From Cyanobium sp. Tous-M-B4 (GTDB lineage: Bacteria; Cyanobacteriota; Cyanobacteriia; PCC-6307; Cyanobiaceae): a DNA stretch of 64,000 nucleotides. The translations under genes were made by a program, and so were the position numbers. The DNA lies in NCBI RefSeq assembly GCF_024345395.1, contig NZ_JAGQBA010000005.1, forward strand, positions 1 through 64,000, in the 5' to 3' direction. The notes below the pieces were generated by a model. It did no database searches. It saw nothing but the letters and a program-made list of their open reading frames with translations, and was not told the DNA's origin. Of the stretch, positions 26,334 to 38,123 are shown piece after piece; positions within the stretch are counted from its first letter, which is position 1; each line of letters begins with the position of its first letter.

Positions 26334-26368
26334 GATAACCCCAGCTTTGGCCCCAAGCTGGGGTTATC
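26334..26368 (+). terminator. Strong hairpin after the L,D-transpeptidase gene
   Basis: A perfect 14-bp stem (26334-26347 with 26355-26368) and a 7-nt loop, immediately after the gene. No T-run follows, so it may act as a transcript-stabilising or Rho-type boundary rather than a classic intrinsic terminator. Confidence 0.6.
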
Positions 26369-26418
26369 GGCGTACCTTATAAGGCCAAAACAAGGCGTGA
26401 GGCCTTTCGACTGCGTCT

Positions 26419-26592
26419 ATGTCTGCGGTTCCCCACTCCAGTGACTCCTGCGAACCCCAAGTGAGCACCACCTTGAAGTGGGCTAGTGACGGAGAGCTTT
26501 CAGCCCTGGATTTGGAGCGGATACTGGCCAGGCTAAGTGCGGTTGATCCAGCAGCCCAGGCTCTCTGTAGCCAGCTGCAGACTCAAGCTTGA
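26419..26592 (+). CDS. Small hypothetical protein (57 residues)
   Basis: A frame from ATG 26419 to TGA 26590-26592 encodes a soluble peptide with two Cys and a helical C-terminal half (ASDGELSALDLERILARL). It overlaps the end of the convergent ClC gene by 10 bp. No family is recognised. The amphipathic helix supports it as a gene, but it could be spurious. Confidence 0.45.
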   Translation: MSAVPHSSDSCEPQVSTTLKWASDGELSALDLERILARLSAVDPAAQALCSQLQTQA

Positions 26593-28601
26593 GCCCCATT
26601 CTCTGCGGGTGTGAACTGGCGTGCAAGGGCCCGGGCCATGCCATCCCGGCTGGCCAAGCCACGTAAAGAAGCAACCGGCAAGCCGGGATTGGGAAGTCCA
26701 TGGGGTAGCGCTGCCGCCGCCGCCGCAGGCACATCAAAAACCGGCAATTGGCGCAAGCCATTTGGCCTGAGCTGGTCTTCCAGCTGAGCTAGCTGGGCAG
26801 ACATCGGCAGCCATACCAAGTCACCGCGGCGACAGGAAAGCAGGGTGGGCACCGGCAAAGAGCCGTCTTCATTGAACTCTCGCTCGGCACTTAGGGCCCG
26901 CTGCAAATCAGCCAGGGTGACCAGCCCCACCACCCAAGCCCCATCCGCCACCACCAGACAGTGGCCGTGGGCCTCCACCAGCTGAACCAAGGCCTTTTGG
27001 GCTGGTAACTCAGCTGCCAACACCAGGGGGGCTTCGGGCTCGAAAGCCTCAGCCACCTGCAGGGCGGCCAACTGGCGGCGGCGATGCTCCTCTTGAGGGT
27101 CAGGCCCTAGTAAGCCCGGATCAGCCAGGCCCTGCCAGCGCTCCACTAAGGCAGCACTAAGGCCGGCGGCGGCCATCAGCGGCAGCACAATTCGAATATC
27201 ACGGGTGAGCTCAAACAGCAGCAGCAGGGCCGTCAGGGGAGCCCGGGCACTACCGGCCAGCACAGCGGCCATGCCCACCATGGCGTAGGCGGGAGGCTCA
27301 GCCACCGGTAGGTGCAGGCCACTGTCACCAAGCAGCTGGCCGTAGCAGTTGCCGAGCACCGCTCCCAGGAATAGTGATGGGGCGAAGCCACCGCCAACAA
27401 AGCCGGTGGCATTGCTGATACCAGTGGCCAAAAGCTTGACTCCTAGCAATACCAGCAAGGTGAGCAGGGGCACGCCACCCTCGCTGCCAAGCAGGGCCTC
27501 AATCGTGTCGTAGCCGACACCCAGCACCTGGGGAAAACCCAGAGCCATCACACCCACACAGGCACCCCCCAGGGCGGTGGGCAGGCCTGGCGGCAGCTGG
27601 CCCAGCCAGGCCTGCAGCCGCTCGCTGCGGCCTGCAGCCAGCAGGCTCACCAAGGCCCAGGACATCAAGCTGGCCACCAAGCCCAAACCCAGATACAGGG
27701 GCAACTCCAGCGGTGAGCGCACCTCATAAGCAGGCAGCCGCAAAATCGGTGTGTCGCCGAGCAGCAATTGGGTGACCAGCGAGGAAGCCACCGCCGCCAC
27801 CAGCACCGCCCTCAAGCTGGGCCGCCCCTGAACGGCACTGAAGCTTCCTTCAAAAGCAAAAAACACCCCGGCAATGGGTGCCTTGAACCCCGCCGCCAGG
27901 CCTGCGGCCACTCCCGCGGCCACCAGGGCTTTCTGGCTCTGGGGCGAGAGCCCGCCGCGCAGGGCCACCCAAAGGCCGATATTGCCACCACTTTCAACGC
28001 TGGGCCCCTCCGGGCCGAGGGAGGCACCACTGCCCAGGCTGATGGATGCACCCAGCAGGCGCTGAAAGGGCAAGCGGGGCCGAGTGCTAACGGCGCCATC
28101 GGCCATCGCCATCAGGCTGGGTAGGCCAGGGCCCAGGTCACCGCCATAGCGGCGCAAAAGACCAACAGCCCAGCCCCCCAGGGTGGGCACCACAACCACC
28201 GGCCAAAGACTGATCCAATCGGGCAGGGAGGAAACCGGCAGGGGCAGCGGCTCAGGAACGGCCGGGGGCGGTGGCAGGAAGCCAAGCCCGCCGAGACCCA
28301 CCTGGAGCAGGGCCCGCAGCGGTGTGCCCGCATCAGGAGCCACCGCCAACGGCAATTCGGGTGCTAACTCCGGCGGCTGGCTACGACCAACCGTTAGGAG
28401 CCCTTCCACAAAAGGTCCAAACAGCCCGTTATTGATGAAGCCCAGCAATTCGTGGAAGGCCACCACTGCCAGTCCCGTGAGCACCCCAATCAGGGCAGCC
28501 CAGGCCAGCAGATTCCATTGATAGGGAAGGGCGCGTGCCTCGGCTTCAACGGGGCTGGCTGCGGCTGGCGCTGGTTCAGGCTTCGGGCCGGACAGTTTCA
28601 A
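26583..28601 (-). CDS. ClC-family chloride channel/antiporter with CBS pair
   Basis: A 672-residue membrane protein. The ClC core includes a GPGLP-like selectivity block, GPEGPSVE with the gating Glu, and [14 protein letters not shown]-terminal CBS pair follows from about residue 530. Transport of Cl- or another anion, with or without H+ exchange, is inferred; the gating Glu is kept as in antiporters. It begins with TTG and overlaps the end of hemC by 26 bp, so translation is probably coupled. The proline-rich loop at about 110-125 is longer than usual. Confidence 0.88.
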   Translation of the reverse strand: MKLSGPKPEPAPAAASPVEAEARALPYQWNLLAWAALIGVLTGLAVVAFHELLGFINNGLFGPFVEGLLTVGRSQPPELAPELPLAVAPDAGTPLRALLQVGLGGLGFLPPPPAVPEPLPLPVSSLPDWISLWPVVVVPTLGGWAVGLLRRYGGDLGPGLPSLMAMADGAVSTRPRLPFQRLLGASISLGSGASLGPEGPSVESGGNIGLWVALRGGLSPQSQKALVAAGVAAGLAAGFKAPIAGVFFAFEGSFSAVQGRPSLRAVLVAAVASSLVTQLLLGDTPILRLPAYEVRSPLELPLYLGLGLVASLMSWALVSLLAAGRSERLQAWLGQLPPGLPTALGGACVGVMALGFPQVLGVGYDTIEALLGSEGGVPLLTLLVLLGVKLLATGISNATGFVGGGFAPSLFLGAVLGNCYGQLLGDSGLHLPVAEPPAYAMVGMAAVLAGSARAPLTALLLLFELTRDIRIVLPLMAAAGLSAALVERWQGLADPGLLGPDPQEEHRRRQLAALQVAEAFEPEAPLVLAAELPAQKALVQLVEAHGHCLVVADGAWVVGLVTLADLQRALSAEREFNEDGSLPVPTLLSCRRGDLVWLPMSAQLAQLEDQLRPNGLRQLPVFDVPAAAAAALPHGLPNPGLPVASLRGLASRDGMARALARQFTPAENGAQA

Positions 28602-29526
28602 AAATCTCCTCCAGGATCTCGCCTGCGCCCTGGGCCTTCAAAGCATGGGCAAGGGCGATACCAATGGCCTCAGGGTCAGCCTGGGGACCAGAAGCCTCGT
28701 CGCGGATCAGGCGCAGGCCGTCGATGCTTGCCACCATGCCCGTTAATACAAGCGTATCGCCGTCGAAGCGGCTGTTGACACCGATGGGCACCTGACAGCC
28801 CCCCTCCAGCTCACGCAAAAAGGCTCGCTCAGCCAGGCAGCGACGGGCGGTGGGCTGGTGCTCCAAGACCTTGATCTGCTCCAGCACGGCGGCATCGCCC
28901 TCGCGGCACTCAATACCCAATGCACCCTGGCCAACGGCGTGGAGGGAAATGGAGGGGTCGATCAGCTCGTGGATGCGATCCCCCAAACCCAGCCTTCCCA
29001 AACCAGCGGCCGCCAGGATCAGGCAGTCGTATTCACCGGCATCAAGTTTCTCCAGGCGGGTGATTACGTTGCCACGCACATCCTTGAAGCTGAGGTGCGG
29101 GAAGTGGTGGCGCAGCTGGGCTAAACGGCGCAGGGAACTGGTGCCCACCACGGCGCCGGCGGGCAGGGTTGCCAGGCTCTTATCGCGGTGCTGTTCATGC
29201 ACCACCAAGGCGTCGGCGGGATCTTCCCGCTCGGTGATGCAGCCAAGCATCAGCCCCTCGGGCAGGTTGGTTGGCAGATCCTTGAGGCTATGGACGGCGA
29301 TATCAGCCTGTCCAACAAGCATCTGAGCTTCTAACTCCTTGGTGAAAAGGCCTTTATCGCCGATTTTGGCAAGGGCCACATCGAGAATCTTGTCCCCCTG
29401 GGTGGCCATCGCTTCGATGGTGATCTCCAGGCCGCTGTGGGCCTGGATCAGTTCATCGCGCACCCAATTGGTTTGCACCATGGCCAGCTGGCTGCGGCGG
29501 GAGGCGATGCGCAGGGGGTTGGCCAT
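28576..29526 (-). CDS. hemC: Porphobilinogen deaminase (hydroxymethylbilane synthase)
   Basis: Polymerises four porphobilinogens to hydroxymethylbilane for heme and chlorophyll. The 316 residues start at the Met at 29526, where homology begins ([15 protein letters not shown]). They show the substrate motifs [10 protein letters not shown] and GTSSLRR, and the dipyrromethane cofactor Cys in [10 protein letters not shown]. It is part of the rpoD-DUF1824-hemC-ClC transcription unit, 25 bp after the previous gene. Confidence 0.95.
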   Translation of the reverse strand: MANPLRIASRRSQLAMVQTNWVRDELIQAHSGLEITIEAMATQGDKILDVALAKIGDKGLFTKELEAQMLVGQADIAVHSLKDLPTNLPEGLMLGCITEREDPADALVVHEQHRDKSLATLPAGAVVGTSSLRRLAQLRHHFPHLSFKDVRGNVITRLEKLDAGEYDCLILAAAGLGRLGLGDRIHELIDPSISLHAVGQGALGIECREGDAAVLEQIKVLEHQPTARRCLAERAFLRELEGGCQVPIGVNSRFDGDTLVLTGMVASIDGLRLIRDEASGPQADPEAIGIALAHALKAQGAGEILEEIFETVRPEA

Positions 29527-29551
29527 CAGGGGCAGATCACAGCCACTCAGA

Positions 29552-29946
29552 TTAAGGGCCGAAGAAATCAAGGGGCAATGGGCCCCAGGTGTCTTCCGCA
29601 GCAGTATCTGCTGAACAATGACCACTGATCAGTAGGCCCTCACCTAAACCGGTTTCAGCGCGCACCTGAAAGCGGCCGCTGTTCTGGTTGGCCTTGAGGA
29701 AGACCGGACCCTCGATCGAATCGAGGGCTGCACCGGCGGGATCTAGCTCCAATTGCGACCAGCCCAGAGCCGTCTCAACCTGACGCAGACAGGTCACCGC
29801 AGCCGCTGCAGAAGTGGCCATCACTCCCGCCGTGAACCAGTCGCAACGAGCTAGCAGGGGCTCAAGCTCTGCCCGCAGAGCGGAGAGCGCTGCGGGGTCG
29901 AGCGATGGAGCAGTGCGCAGTCCCCGCAGGGATGCCAAGCCCTGAC

Positions 29947-29950
<4 letters not shown>
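29552..29950 (-). CDS. DUF1824-like cyanobacterial protein
   Basis: A 132-residue protein. The conserved C-terminal block [17 protein letters not shown], then [11 protein letters not shown] and [11 protein letters not shown], resembles DUF1824, a family nearly confined to cyanobacteria and without known function. It starts with GTG overlapping the rpoD stop (GTGA) and leads into hemC. The family name is from memory and moderately sure. Confidence 0.7.
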
Positions 29951-31317
<1,367 letters not shown>

Positions 31318-31720
31318 AGGTAACGAAAACGAAATAACAAAAAATGGGTAGGAACGCATCACCTCAAATCGGGTCTAAATATCTTCTGCCTGCAATCGGC
31401 AAAAAATCGTTCCAGCTAAGCCGGGATTAGCCGTAGGAGCTGGTGCAAGACCAAGAAAGCGGGAAGGAAACCTCGGAAGCGGTGGTAGTCGGCAGGGAAA
31501 AGTCGAGCGACCCGGCAAAAAGCAAGGGGTCGGTGGCCGAAGCCTGGAAGGGTTGGCCGAGGCCTGGACAGGGCTGACAGGGGTGGTCGCAGACCGGGAG
31601 GCCGAATGGTGGGAGGCTGGCTCCCGGGGTCTCGCTTCAGGTCTTCCCGCTGGACGGAACTCTGCTTAGTTCCGACGGCAGTCCTTGAACTGCCCAACAT
31701 TCACATCCTAAGAATGGGTT
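31318..31720. other. 403-bp intergenic region between rpoD and priA
   Basis: No convincing gene is seen. It must hold the divergent rpoD and priA promoters. On the plus strand it is purine-rich with a 20-21 nt imperfect repeat beginning GGCCGA(A/G)GCCTGGA near 31540. Two adjacent perfect 6-bp hairpins with 6-nt loops lie at 31656-31673 and 31677-31694, just before priA. A leader RNA is possible. Confidence 0.5.
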
Positions 31721-33952
31721 GTGACCTTTGCAAGCTTGTCGATCCCCTGGCTGCAGATCTGGCTCGAAGCCGGGCGGGAAGGCCAGGTATTCACCTATGC
31801 CAACTCCCCCGAAACCCCAGCAGGGATTGGGGATTTGGTGCGGGTGAAGCTGCAGGGCCGCCCGCACACAGGCTTGGTGGTGGGCTGGCTTGATCAATTA
31901 CCCGCAAGTCTCAGCAGCAAGCGAATACAGCCAATCCTGGAGGTTTGGCAGCGGGCTGCCGTGGATCCCGATTGGCAAAACTTAATGACAAGCGTGGCGC
32001 TGGAGTGCCACACGAGCCTGTTCAAAACTCTGAAAAGTGCCCTGCCACCGGGCTGGCTTGGCCAGCGCAACCAGGGGCCCAGCAGGCCAAGCCGCGCAAT
32101 CTGGCTGGTGGAGCGATCCCAGGCAGCACTCCCAAGCCAGCCCCTCACCGAGCGGCAGCAGCAATTGCTTGATCATCTAGGGCGCCATAGGGGGCCAGTG
32201 CCCCTGCGGGATCTTTGTGGTGAGGCTGGCTTCAGCCGCGCCGTGCTCAAGGGGCTGGAGGCTCGGGGTCTGGTGCAGCGCCTTCAGGCTCCCACCGAGG
32301 GCAGTGGAGCTGGCCTCGCACCGGCCCACTGGCCTCCCCTGACGGAAGCCCAGGCTGCTGCTGTCCAGGCTCTAGCCGGTGCCCCAGCGGGCGCGGAATT
32401 TTTGCTCTGGGGTGTAACAGGCGCTGGCAAAACTGAGGTGTATCTGCGGGCTGCCGCCCAAGCTCTAGAGGCGGGGCAGGCCACACTTTTGCTCACCCCG
32501 GAGATTGGCCTAATTCCCCAGTTGCTCGACCGGGCACGGGAACGCTTCGGCTGCCGGGTGGTGGAGTTCCACAGCGGCCTTTCCGATGGAGCCCGGGTGG
32601 CGGCCTGGCGTCGCTGCCTGGAACCAGAGGCGGTGGTGGTGGTGGGTACCCGCTCAGCGATCTTTCTGCCCATGCCCAGGCTGGGCCTGATCGTGCTCGA
32701 TGAGGAACACGACAGCTCCTACAAGCAGGACAGCCCGATGCCCTGCTACCACGCCCGCGACGTAGCCCGCCTACGGGCCCGGCACAGCGGGGCGCGGCTG
32801 GTGCTCGGCAGTGCCACCCCCTCCCTGGAGAGTTGGTTGAGCTGTCACTCCCCCCAACCAGCCAGCCGCCTCCTACGACTGCCGGAGCGCATTGGTTTGC
32901 GGCCCCTGCCTGCCGTACGGGTGATCGACATGCGCCACGAGCTCGCGGATGGCCACCGCCGCCTGATCAGCCGGGCCCTGATGGGGCGCTTAGAGCAGCT
33001 GCAGGAGAAGGGCGAACAGGCAGTGGTGCTAGTGCCCCGACGGGGCTATCGAGCATTCCTGAGCTGTCGCAGCTGCGGTGAAGCGGTGCTCTGCCCCCAC
33101 TGCGATGTAGCCCTCACCGTGCACCGCTCCAAAGGGGGCCAGGAATGGCTGCGCTGCCACTGGTGCGACCACCGCGCCGAGATGGGCAATCGTTGCGGCC
33201 ACTGTGGCTCCACGGCCTTCAAACCCTTCGGCGCGGGCACCCAGCGGGTGATGGAGCAGCTGGCAACTGAGCTTGAAGGGTTGCGCCTGCTGCGCTTTGA
33301 CCGTGACACCACCCGGGGCCGCGACGGCCACCGCCGCCTGCTCGATCGCTTCGCCCAAGGGCAAGCCGATGTATTGGTAGGCACCCAGATGCTGGCCAAG
33401 GGCATGGACCTACCCCGGGTCACGCTTGCGGCGGTATTGGCGGCAGACGGGCTTTTGCATCGCCCCGATCTGCGCTCCTCCGAGCAGTGCCTGCAATTGC
33501 TGTTGCAATTAGCGGGCCGGGCGGGCCGCGGCGAAAAGCCAGGCGAGGTGCTGGTGCAGACCTACAGCCCCGACCACCCGGTGATTCGCCACCTGGTGGA
33601 TGGGCGCTACGAGTTGTTTTTGGCCGAGGAGAGCCAGTTGCGCCGCCAGGGTGGCCTGGTCCCCTTCAGCCGGGCCTGCCTTCTGCGTCTGAGCGGACCA
33701 AGTGCCAGCGGCACGGCAACCGCCGCCGCCGCCTTGGCGGAGAGAATCCGCAGCCAAGTGGCGGCAGCGGGATGGCTGTTGATTGGTCCCGCTCCGGCCC
33801 CGGTAGCCCGGGTAGCGGGCAAGAGTCGCTGGCAGTTGTTGCTGCATGGTCCCGCCGGCCAGCCCCTGCCCTTGCCAGCTGAAAGCCTGCTGCGGGAGGC
33901 GCTACCTGCGGGGGTGGGTCTGGCGATCGACCCCGACCCCCTCAGCCTTTGA
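31721..33952 (+). CDS. priA: Primosomal protein N' (replication restart helicase PriA)
   Basis: Superfamily 2 DNA helicase that reloads the replisome at stalled forks. The 743 residues start with a GTG. The N-terminal DNA-binding part (GIGDLVRVKLQGR) is followed by Walker A GVTGAGKTEVY, Walker B LDEEH, a zinc-binding block of eight Cys (CRSCG, CPHC, CHWC, CGHC), and the helicase C part with GTQMLAKGMD and AGRAGRG. Two hairpins lie just upstream. It ends 9 bp before the stop of a convergent gene. Confidence 0.95.
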   Translation: MTFASLSIPWLQIWLEAGREGQVFTYANSPETPAGIGDLVRVKLQGRPHTGLVVGWLDQLPASLSSKRIQPILEVWQRAAVDPDWQNLMTSVALECHTSLFKTLKSALPPGWLGQRNQGPSRPSRAIWLVERSQAALPSQPLTERQQQLLDHLGRHRGPVPLRDLCGEAGFSRAVLKGLEARGLVQRLQAPTEGSGAGLAPAHWPPLTEAQAAAVQALAGAPAGAEFLLWGVTGAGKTEVYLRAAAQALEAGQATLLLTPEIGLIPQLLDRARERFGCRVVEFHSGLSDGARVAAWRRCLEPEAVVVVGTRSAIFLPMPRLGLIVLDEEHDSSYKQDSPMPCYHARDVARLRARHSGARLVLGSATPSLESWLSCHSPQPASRLLRLPERIGLRPLPAVRVIDMRHELADGHRRLISRALMGRLEQLQEKGEQAVVLVPRRGYRAFLSCRSCGEAVLCPHCDVALTVHRSKGGQEWLRCHWCDHRAEMGNRCGHCGSTAFKPFGAGTQRVMEQLATELEGLRLLRFDRDTTRGRDGHRRLLDRFAQGQADVLVGTQMLAKGMDLPRVTLAAVLAADGLLHRPDLRSSEQCLQLLLQLAGRAGRGEKPGEVLVQTYSPDHPVIRHLVDGRYELFLAEESQLRRQGGLVPFSRACLLRLSGPSASGTATAAAALAERIRSQVAAAGWLLIGPAPAPVARVAGKSRWQLLLHGPAGQPLPLPAESLLREALPAGVGLAIDPDPLSL

Positions 33953-33961
33953 GCACCGCTC

Positions 33962-35080
33962 TCAAGCCGGTAGTTCCGGCAGGCCGAATCCCAGCAGACG
34001 CCGCAGCCGCTCCAGGGCCAGCACCAGGGCCAGGGCCAGGGCAATCAGGGCGCCGCCAATACCAAGACCACTCCAGCGCCAGCAGCTGAGCTGCAGGGTA
34101 TTGCTGGCGCCAAAGCGCAGGGGCCAGTGCAGGGCTGCTCGTCCAGAAATTGCCGCAGCGGGCTCGGGACTGGCCAGTCGGACAGCCGCAGGGGTCACAG
34201 GGGCCAGGTCGATGGCGGCGCTGAAGCCCGGCAGAGCGGTGAGCCCACGCAGGTCCACTGCCAGTTCAAGGCTTTGGTGCACTCCCAGCAGCCAATTGCG
34301 CTCTCGCAGCTGGAAGTGGGGAGGCGGCAGGGCCACACCGGCCAGATCCGCTGCCGCGCCCAGGTTCGCTGCCAGCAGGGCAAGGGCCTCGGGCGCTGCT
34401 AGCACCGGGCTCTCCAGGCGCTGGTGAAAGCCGTCAGCGCCAGCAGCTGGCTTGGGCTGCTTGGCCGGGTGAAATCCCTGGCTCAGCAAGCTGCGGCCAA
34501 ACTGACGGGCCCAGGGCTCGGGTTGGGTACCGGGGCTCGATAGGCCATGGGCGATCTGCAGCCGGCCCGGCCCCTTAAAGGTCAACTCGCTGCGCACCTC
34601 GGTGCAGCCGCTGAGCAGCAGCGTCAGCAGCAACAGCAAAACTGCCAGCACAGCGAAGCCCACTGGAGCCCTGGTGGGCCCCACCGGTGGCGGTGGCGGC
34701 GGTGGCGGCTTGTTGGAGCGGCGGCCGCGAGCAAGCTGCTGCATTTGGCCGCCCATGGCCTCGGCCGAGCCCAGATCGGGCAGGGTGATCGACCACTCGC
34801 GGGGGCGCTCGAGGGCCGGTGCCTCCAGCACGGTGAGTAGGTCTATGGCCTGAGCCCGCAGGCTTGCATCACGGCAGCGCTTGATCAGCCGGCAACACAG
34901 GATCGCCCGGCCGTTGTCGCCCCGCCCCATCCAGGCGGTGGCGAGCAGCAGCTGAATCTCAGCTCCGGTGGCGGTAGCAGCAGGATGCTCACTGGTGAGG
35001 GGATCCAACAGGCGTACAACCTGGCCGTAATCGCCCCGCTCGAGGGCTGCACGGGCTGCAGCCAGCTGGTCTTCAGCCAT
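33962..35080 (-). CDS. DUF3153 membrane lipoprotein-like protein
   Basis: A 372-residue protein. It has an N-terminal helical part with TPR-like repeats (about 1-95), a polyproline linker (KPPPPPPPP), a hydrophobic helix ending in LLSGC, which looks like an internal lipobox, a DUF3153 domain, and a C-terminal transmembrane helix (about 345-362). DUF3153 is a cyanobacterial family of unknown function. The Met at 35080 is chosen since it overlaps the argB stop by 8 bp, suggesting coupling. The two-part layout may be a fusion. Confidence 0.75.
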   Translation of the reverse strand: MAEDQLAAARAALERGDYGQVVRLLDPLTSEHPAATATGAEIQLLLATAWMGRGDNGRAILCCRLIKRCRDASLRAQAIDLLTVLEAPALERPREWSITLPDLGSAEAMGGQMQQLARGRRSNKPPPPPPPPVGPTRAPVGFAVLAVLLLLLTLLLSGCTEVRSELTFKGPGRLQIAHGLSSPGTQPEPWARQFGRSLLSQGFHPAKQPKPAAGADGFHQRLESPVLAAPEALALLAANLGAAADLAGVALPPPHFQLRERNWLLGVHQSLELAVDLRGLTALPGFSAAIDLAPVTPAAVRLASPEPAAAISGRAALHWPLRFGASNTLQLSCWRWSGLGIGGALIALALALVLALERLRRLLGFGLPELPA

Positions 35081-35954
35081 GGCAGACGCGCTGGCTACCC
35101 ACCACCATGGTGCCAATTCCCGAATCGGTGAATACCTCCAGCAAAAGGGCGTGGGGCACCCGGCCATCGACGATGTGGGCCGCCGCCACTCCCTGGGCCA
35201 GGGCCCGGATGCAGCACTCGGTTTTCGGGGTCATGCCGCCTGCCACCACACCGTCATGGATTAATTGGCGTGCCTGCGCCAGGGTCAGCTGACGAATTAG
35301 GGAGTCAGGATCGTGGCGATCCTGCAAGATCCCTGCCGTGTCGGTGAGCAGGATCAGTTTCTCGGCCTGTAAAGCTGCGGCCAGTTCACCGGCCACGGTA
35401 TCGGCATTGATGTTGTGGGCCTGGCCATCAGCATCGGCGGCCACGCTCGAGATCACAGGGATGTAGCCAGCTTCAAGCAGGGGGAAAAGCACTGCCGGAT
35501 CTACTGCCGCCACCTCTCCTACCAGCCCATTTACTCCGCCGGCGTAGGTGCGGGCCCGCACCAAGGAGCCATCACTACCGCAAAGTCCCACGGCCCGGCC
35601 ACCCACCTGATTGAGGCCGTTAACAATGTTTTTGTTGACCCGGCCCACCAGCACCATCTCCACCACGTCCATGGTTTCTGGAGTGGTGACCCGCAAACCA
35701 TCACGGAATTCGGGCTCGATCTGGAGGCGATTCAGCCAGTCATTGATCTCCGGGCCGCCGCCATGGACCACCACCGGCTGCACCCCCACCGAGGCCAGCA
35801 GCACCACATCGCGGTAAACAGCATCGCGAAGCTCCGCTTGCACCATCGCCGCGCCGCCGTACTTGACCACCACCCGGCGGCCCGCAAAGCGTTGGATGTA
35901 TGGAAGGGCCTCACTTAGGACCGACACCCTCAGGGTGTCCTGGCTGCTGATCAA
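35073..35954 (-). CDS. argB: Acetylglutamate kinase
   Basis: Second step of arginine synthesis, phosphorylating N-acetylglutamate. In cyanobacteria it is the classic target of PII. The 293 residues have KYGGAAM near the start, [10 protein letters not shown], and the substrate-binding [15 protein letters not shown]. The length and N-terminal helix are those of the arginine-sensitive hexameric type. It is followed by the DUF3153 gene with an 8-bp overlap. Confidence 0.95.
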   Translation of the reverse strand: MISSQDTLRVSVLSEALPYIQRFAGRRVVVKYGGAAMVQAELRDAVYRDVVLLASVGVQPVVVHGGGPEINDWLNRLQIEPEFRDGLRVTTPETMDVVEMVLVGRVNKNIVNGLNQVGGRAVGLCGSDGSLVRARTYAGGVNGLVGEVAAVDPAVLFPLLEAGYIPVISSVAADADGQAHNINADTVAGELAAALQAEKLILLTDTAGILQDRHDPDSLIRQLTLAQARQLIHDGVVAGGMTPKTECCIRALAQGVAAAHIVDGRVPHALLLEVFTDSGIGTMVVGSQRVCHG

Positions 35955-35992
35955 GGTTTCGCTTCTCGATGGGGCAGATGCATTAAGGGGTG

Positions 35993-36541
35993 TTAGCTAG
36001 CGCTGGGCTCGGGCACCAGAGCGAGGCTGAATTCATCGCGGCGCTCGGGCTTGATGTCGGCAATCAAACCGGGGCCAAAGAAGCGGCCCAGCCGATCAGC
36101 GCGGGCCTCCCAGCGATCTAGGGGCACCCCTTCGCAGCGAAAGCGCAGGCGCAAGCCATAGCGGCCATCGCAGTCGAGCTCCTCAACACTGAGCAGCTGG
36201 GGCGGAGCGTCCTCGTCCCAGAGCTTGAGCACCTCCAGGGAGCTCTCCAAATGGGCTTTCTGGCCGTAGCGCCAGCGATCTACATCGGCCAGCAGCTTGC
36301 GCAGGGGCTCGCTCTCCGGCAGGTCCCGCAATTGCTTGAAACGGGAGGCCGGCGTGAGTCGCTTAGGTGGAGGCAGCTCAGAGGATTTCAAGGCCAACCC
36401 ACCCAACAGGATCGGAATGCCGTAGAAGATCGTCGGCAGGCTGAGATTGGGGATATCGGTGGCGTAGGCGATCGTGCCGATCACCGTGAGCACAGCCCCC
36501 GCGATGGTCACGAGGCTGCCTGGTGAGAGAAGTGCTTGCAT
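35993..36541 (-). CDS. DUF2854 membrane protein
   Basis: A 182-residue protein with two close hydrophobic helices at the N terminus (about 6-27 and 33-52) and a soluble domain of about 120 residues. It matches DUF2854, shared by cyanobacteria and plastids, of unknown function. The Met at 36541 is chosen because an upstream start would overlap the divergent gene that starts at 36558. Confidence 0.78.
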   Translation of the reverse strand: MQALLSPGSLVTIAGAVLTVIGTIAYATDIPNLSLPTIFYGIPILLGGLALKSSELPPPKRLTPASRFKQLRDLPESEPLRKLLADVDRWRYGQKAHLESSLEVLKLWDEDAPPQLLSVEELDCDGRYGLRLRFRCEGVPLDRWEARADRLGRFFGPGLIADIKPERRDEFSLALVPEPSAS

Positions 36542-36557
36542 ACAACCATCTTCCTTT

Positions 36558-36767
36558 ATGCCCATGGCGGATGCGACCACCAGCCGGCCCAGCGAAACCG
36601 GCACAGCCGAACTGATCAGCAACCTCAAGAGCGACCGGCTCTGGTTATTGCGCCAGATTGATGCGGGTCGTTGGCCCCAATGGCGCCTCGATCTAGCCGC
36701 CCTGGAGCGGGAGCTGGGCCAGCTGCTCGATCAGTTGAGCGACGCAGATTCCAGCGCCGACGCCTAG
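36558..36767 (+). CDS. Small hypothetical soluble protein
   Basis: A 69-residue helical protein; the core LKSDRLWLLRQIDAGRWPQWRLDLAALERELGQ looks folded. No family is recognised. Start at 36558 or 36564. It is divergent from DUF2854 with a 16-bp gap and convergent to ssb. Confidence 0.6.
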   Translation: MPMADATTSRPSETGTAELISNLKSDRLWLLRQIDAGRWPQWRLDLAALERELGQLLDQLSDADSSADA

Positions 36768-36790
36768 CTCTGAACCGGACCAATCCCAAA

Positions 36791-37324
36791 TCAAAAAGGG
36801 ATGTCGTCGTCGTCAGGGAGATCAGGCACCAGCGGGGAGGTATTCCAAGTGGGGGGCTGGGCACCTGCCGGCGCGGCTGGAGCCGGGGGAGCCGCCGAAG
36901 CAGCGGCCTGGGGTTGGTTCATCGCTGGGGCAAGGCGCTGGGGCGCTGGCGCAGTTGCGGCAGCTTGATTGACAGCAGGACTGCTGGTGGCGCCAGGGCC
37001 CATGCCGTGCAGCCGGGCCAGGGTGAATTCAGCGCGTTTTTCCTTGACGCCGTCCTGACGGGTGACGGTATTCATGCGCAGCCGGCCCTCGAGCATCAGC
37101 CTCTGGCCAACCTGCACCCGGTTCTGGAGCTCTTGGGCCAAATTTCCCCAGCCGACCACCTTCAATTGACCCGGGGGATCATCGGGACGCAGGCCATCTA
37201 TCTGGACCGCCATCTCCGCCACCGGCGTCTGATTGTCCTGGGTGTAACGCACCTGGGGCGCTTCCAGCACCTCAACCTCGAGCAGACAGTGATTCACTCC
37301 CCGGCAAACATTGGTGGATCCCAT
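36791..37324 (-). CDS. ssb: Single-stranded DNA-binding protein
   Basis: A 177-residue protein with an N-terminal OB fold (LLEVEVLEAPQVRYTQDNQTPVAEMAV, VGWGNLAQEL, GRLRMNTV) and a Pro/Ala-rich linker. The acidic tip DDDDIPF recruits replication partners such as PriA, which is encoded 3 kb away. The OB fold is short and divergent from E. coli SSB, as in cyanobacteria. Its start is only 4 bp from the divergent cobK start. Confidence 0.88.
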   Translation of the reverse strand: MGSTNVCRGVNHCLLEVEVLEAPQVRYTQDNQTPVAEMAVQIDGLRPDDPPGQLKVVGWGNLAQELQNRVQVGQRLMLEGRLRMNTVTRQDGVKEKRAEFTLARLHGMGPGATSSPAVNQAAATAPAPQRLAPAMNQPQAAASAAPPAPAAPAGAQPPTWNTSPLVPDLPDDDDIPF

Positions 37325-37328
37325 CCTG

Positions 37329-38120
37329 ATGCACCGACCTGAGATTCACCAGACCTCGCCCCGTCTGTGGCTGATAGGCGGCACCGGCGAAGGCCCCGTG
37401 GTGGCAGAGCGGCTGCTGCAGCGCGGCTGGCACCTAACCGTGAGCGTTGTTGGTGCAACAGCGGCCCTGGCCTATCGCCCCCATCCGGGGCTAACCCTGC
37501 GCGTTGGCGCCATTGATGGCGAGCAGGGGGTGTGGGCAGAACTGGCGGCCGCCGAATCGCTGGGTTGGCCCTACGCGGTGGTGGTGGATGCCAGCCATCC
37601 CTTCGCCTGTGTGGTGAGTCGCCAGCTGGCCGCCGTGTGCAAGCAGCGCCGCCAACGGCTGATACGGATGCTGCGACCCACCCTGCCTGGAGCGGCAACG
37701 ATCCTGCCGAGCCTGGAGATGCTGCGTAGTCGCTCGCTGCAGGGCCACCGCCTCCTATTAGCAATCGGTGCCCGCCAACTAAAAATGGCGCTGGCCTACA
37801 GCCCCGGCGCCCGTCACTTCGCCCGGCTGCTGCCCAGCCCAAGGGCCCTACAGCTGGCCATGGCAGCTGGCTTGGTGGCAGATCAGGTCGCCTGTCTCCG
37901 CCCAGGCTCGGAGCTTGAGGTGGAGCGGTCGCTGATTCGCCGCTGGCGCATCACCACGGTGTTGGCACGCCAGTCGGGCGGAGTTACTGAACAGCTCTGG
38001 CAGCAACTCTGTGCCCGCACAGGCCCCCAGCTATTGCTGATCGGCAGGCCAGCAGAGCCAGCGGGAGTACAAGCTTTAAGCCAAAGTTGCCTATTGGAGG
38101 CTCTGGTGCTGCCGCAGTGA
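37329..38120 (+). CDS. cobK: Precorrin-6A/cobalt-precorrin-6A reductase
   Basis: NADPH-dependent reductase of corrin-ring synthesis (CobK/CbiJ). The 263 residues show the start LWLIGGTGEGP, a central DASHPFACVVS, and the C-terminal VLARQSGG motif. The ATG at 37329 is chosen by homology and leaves a 4-bp gap to divergent ssb. It ends 3 bp before the stop of convergent adenosine kinase. A cobO gene at 58 kb supports B12 synthesis by this organism. Confidence 0.88.
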   Translation: MHRPEIHQTSPRLWLIGGTGEGPVVAERLLQRGWHLTVSVVGATAALAYRPHPGLTLRVGAIDGEQGVWAELAAAESLGWPYAVVVDASHPFACVVSRQLAAVCKQRRQRLIRMLRPTLPGAATILPSLEMLRSRSLQGHRLLLAIGARQLKMALAYSPGARHFARLLPSPRALQLAMAAGLVADQVACLRPGSELEVERSLIRRWRITTVLARQSGGVTEQLWQQLCARTGPQLLLIGRPAEPAGVQALSQSCLLEALVLPQ

Positions 38121-38123
38121 GGC

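Noticed and set aside
31416-31700. Minus-strand open frame of 94 codons in the rpoD-priA gap
   Set aside because: The translation is Pro/Arg/Leu-rich with no domain or signal pattern, as expected from the purine-rich plus strand.
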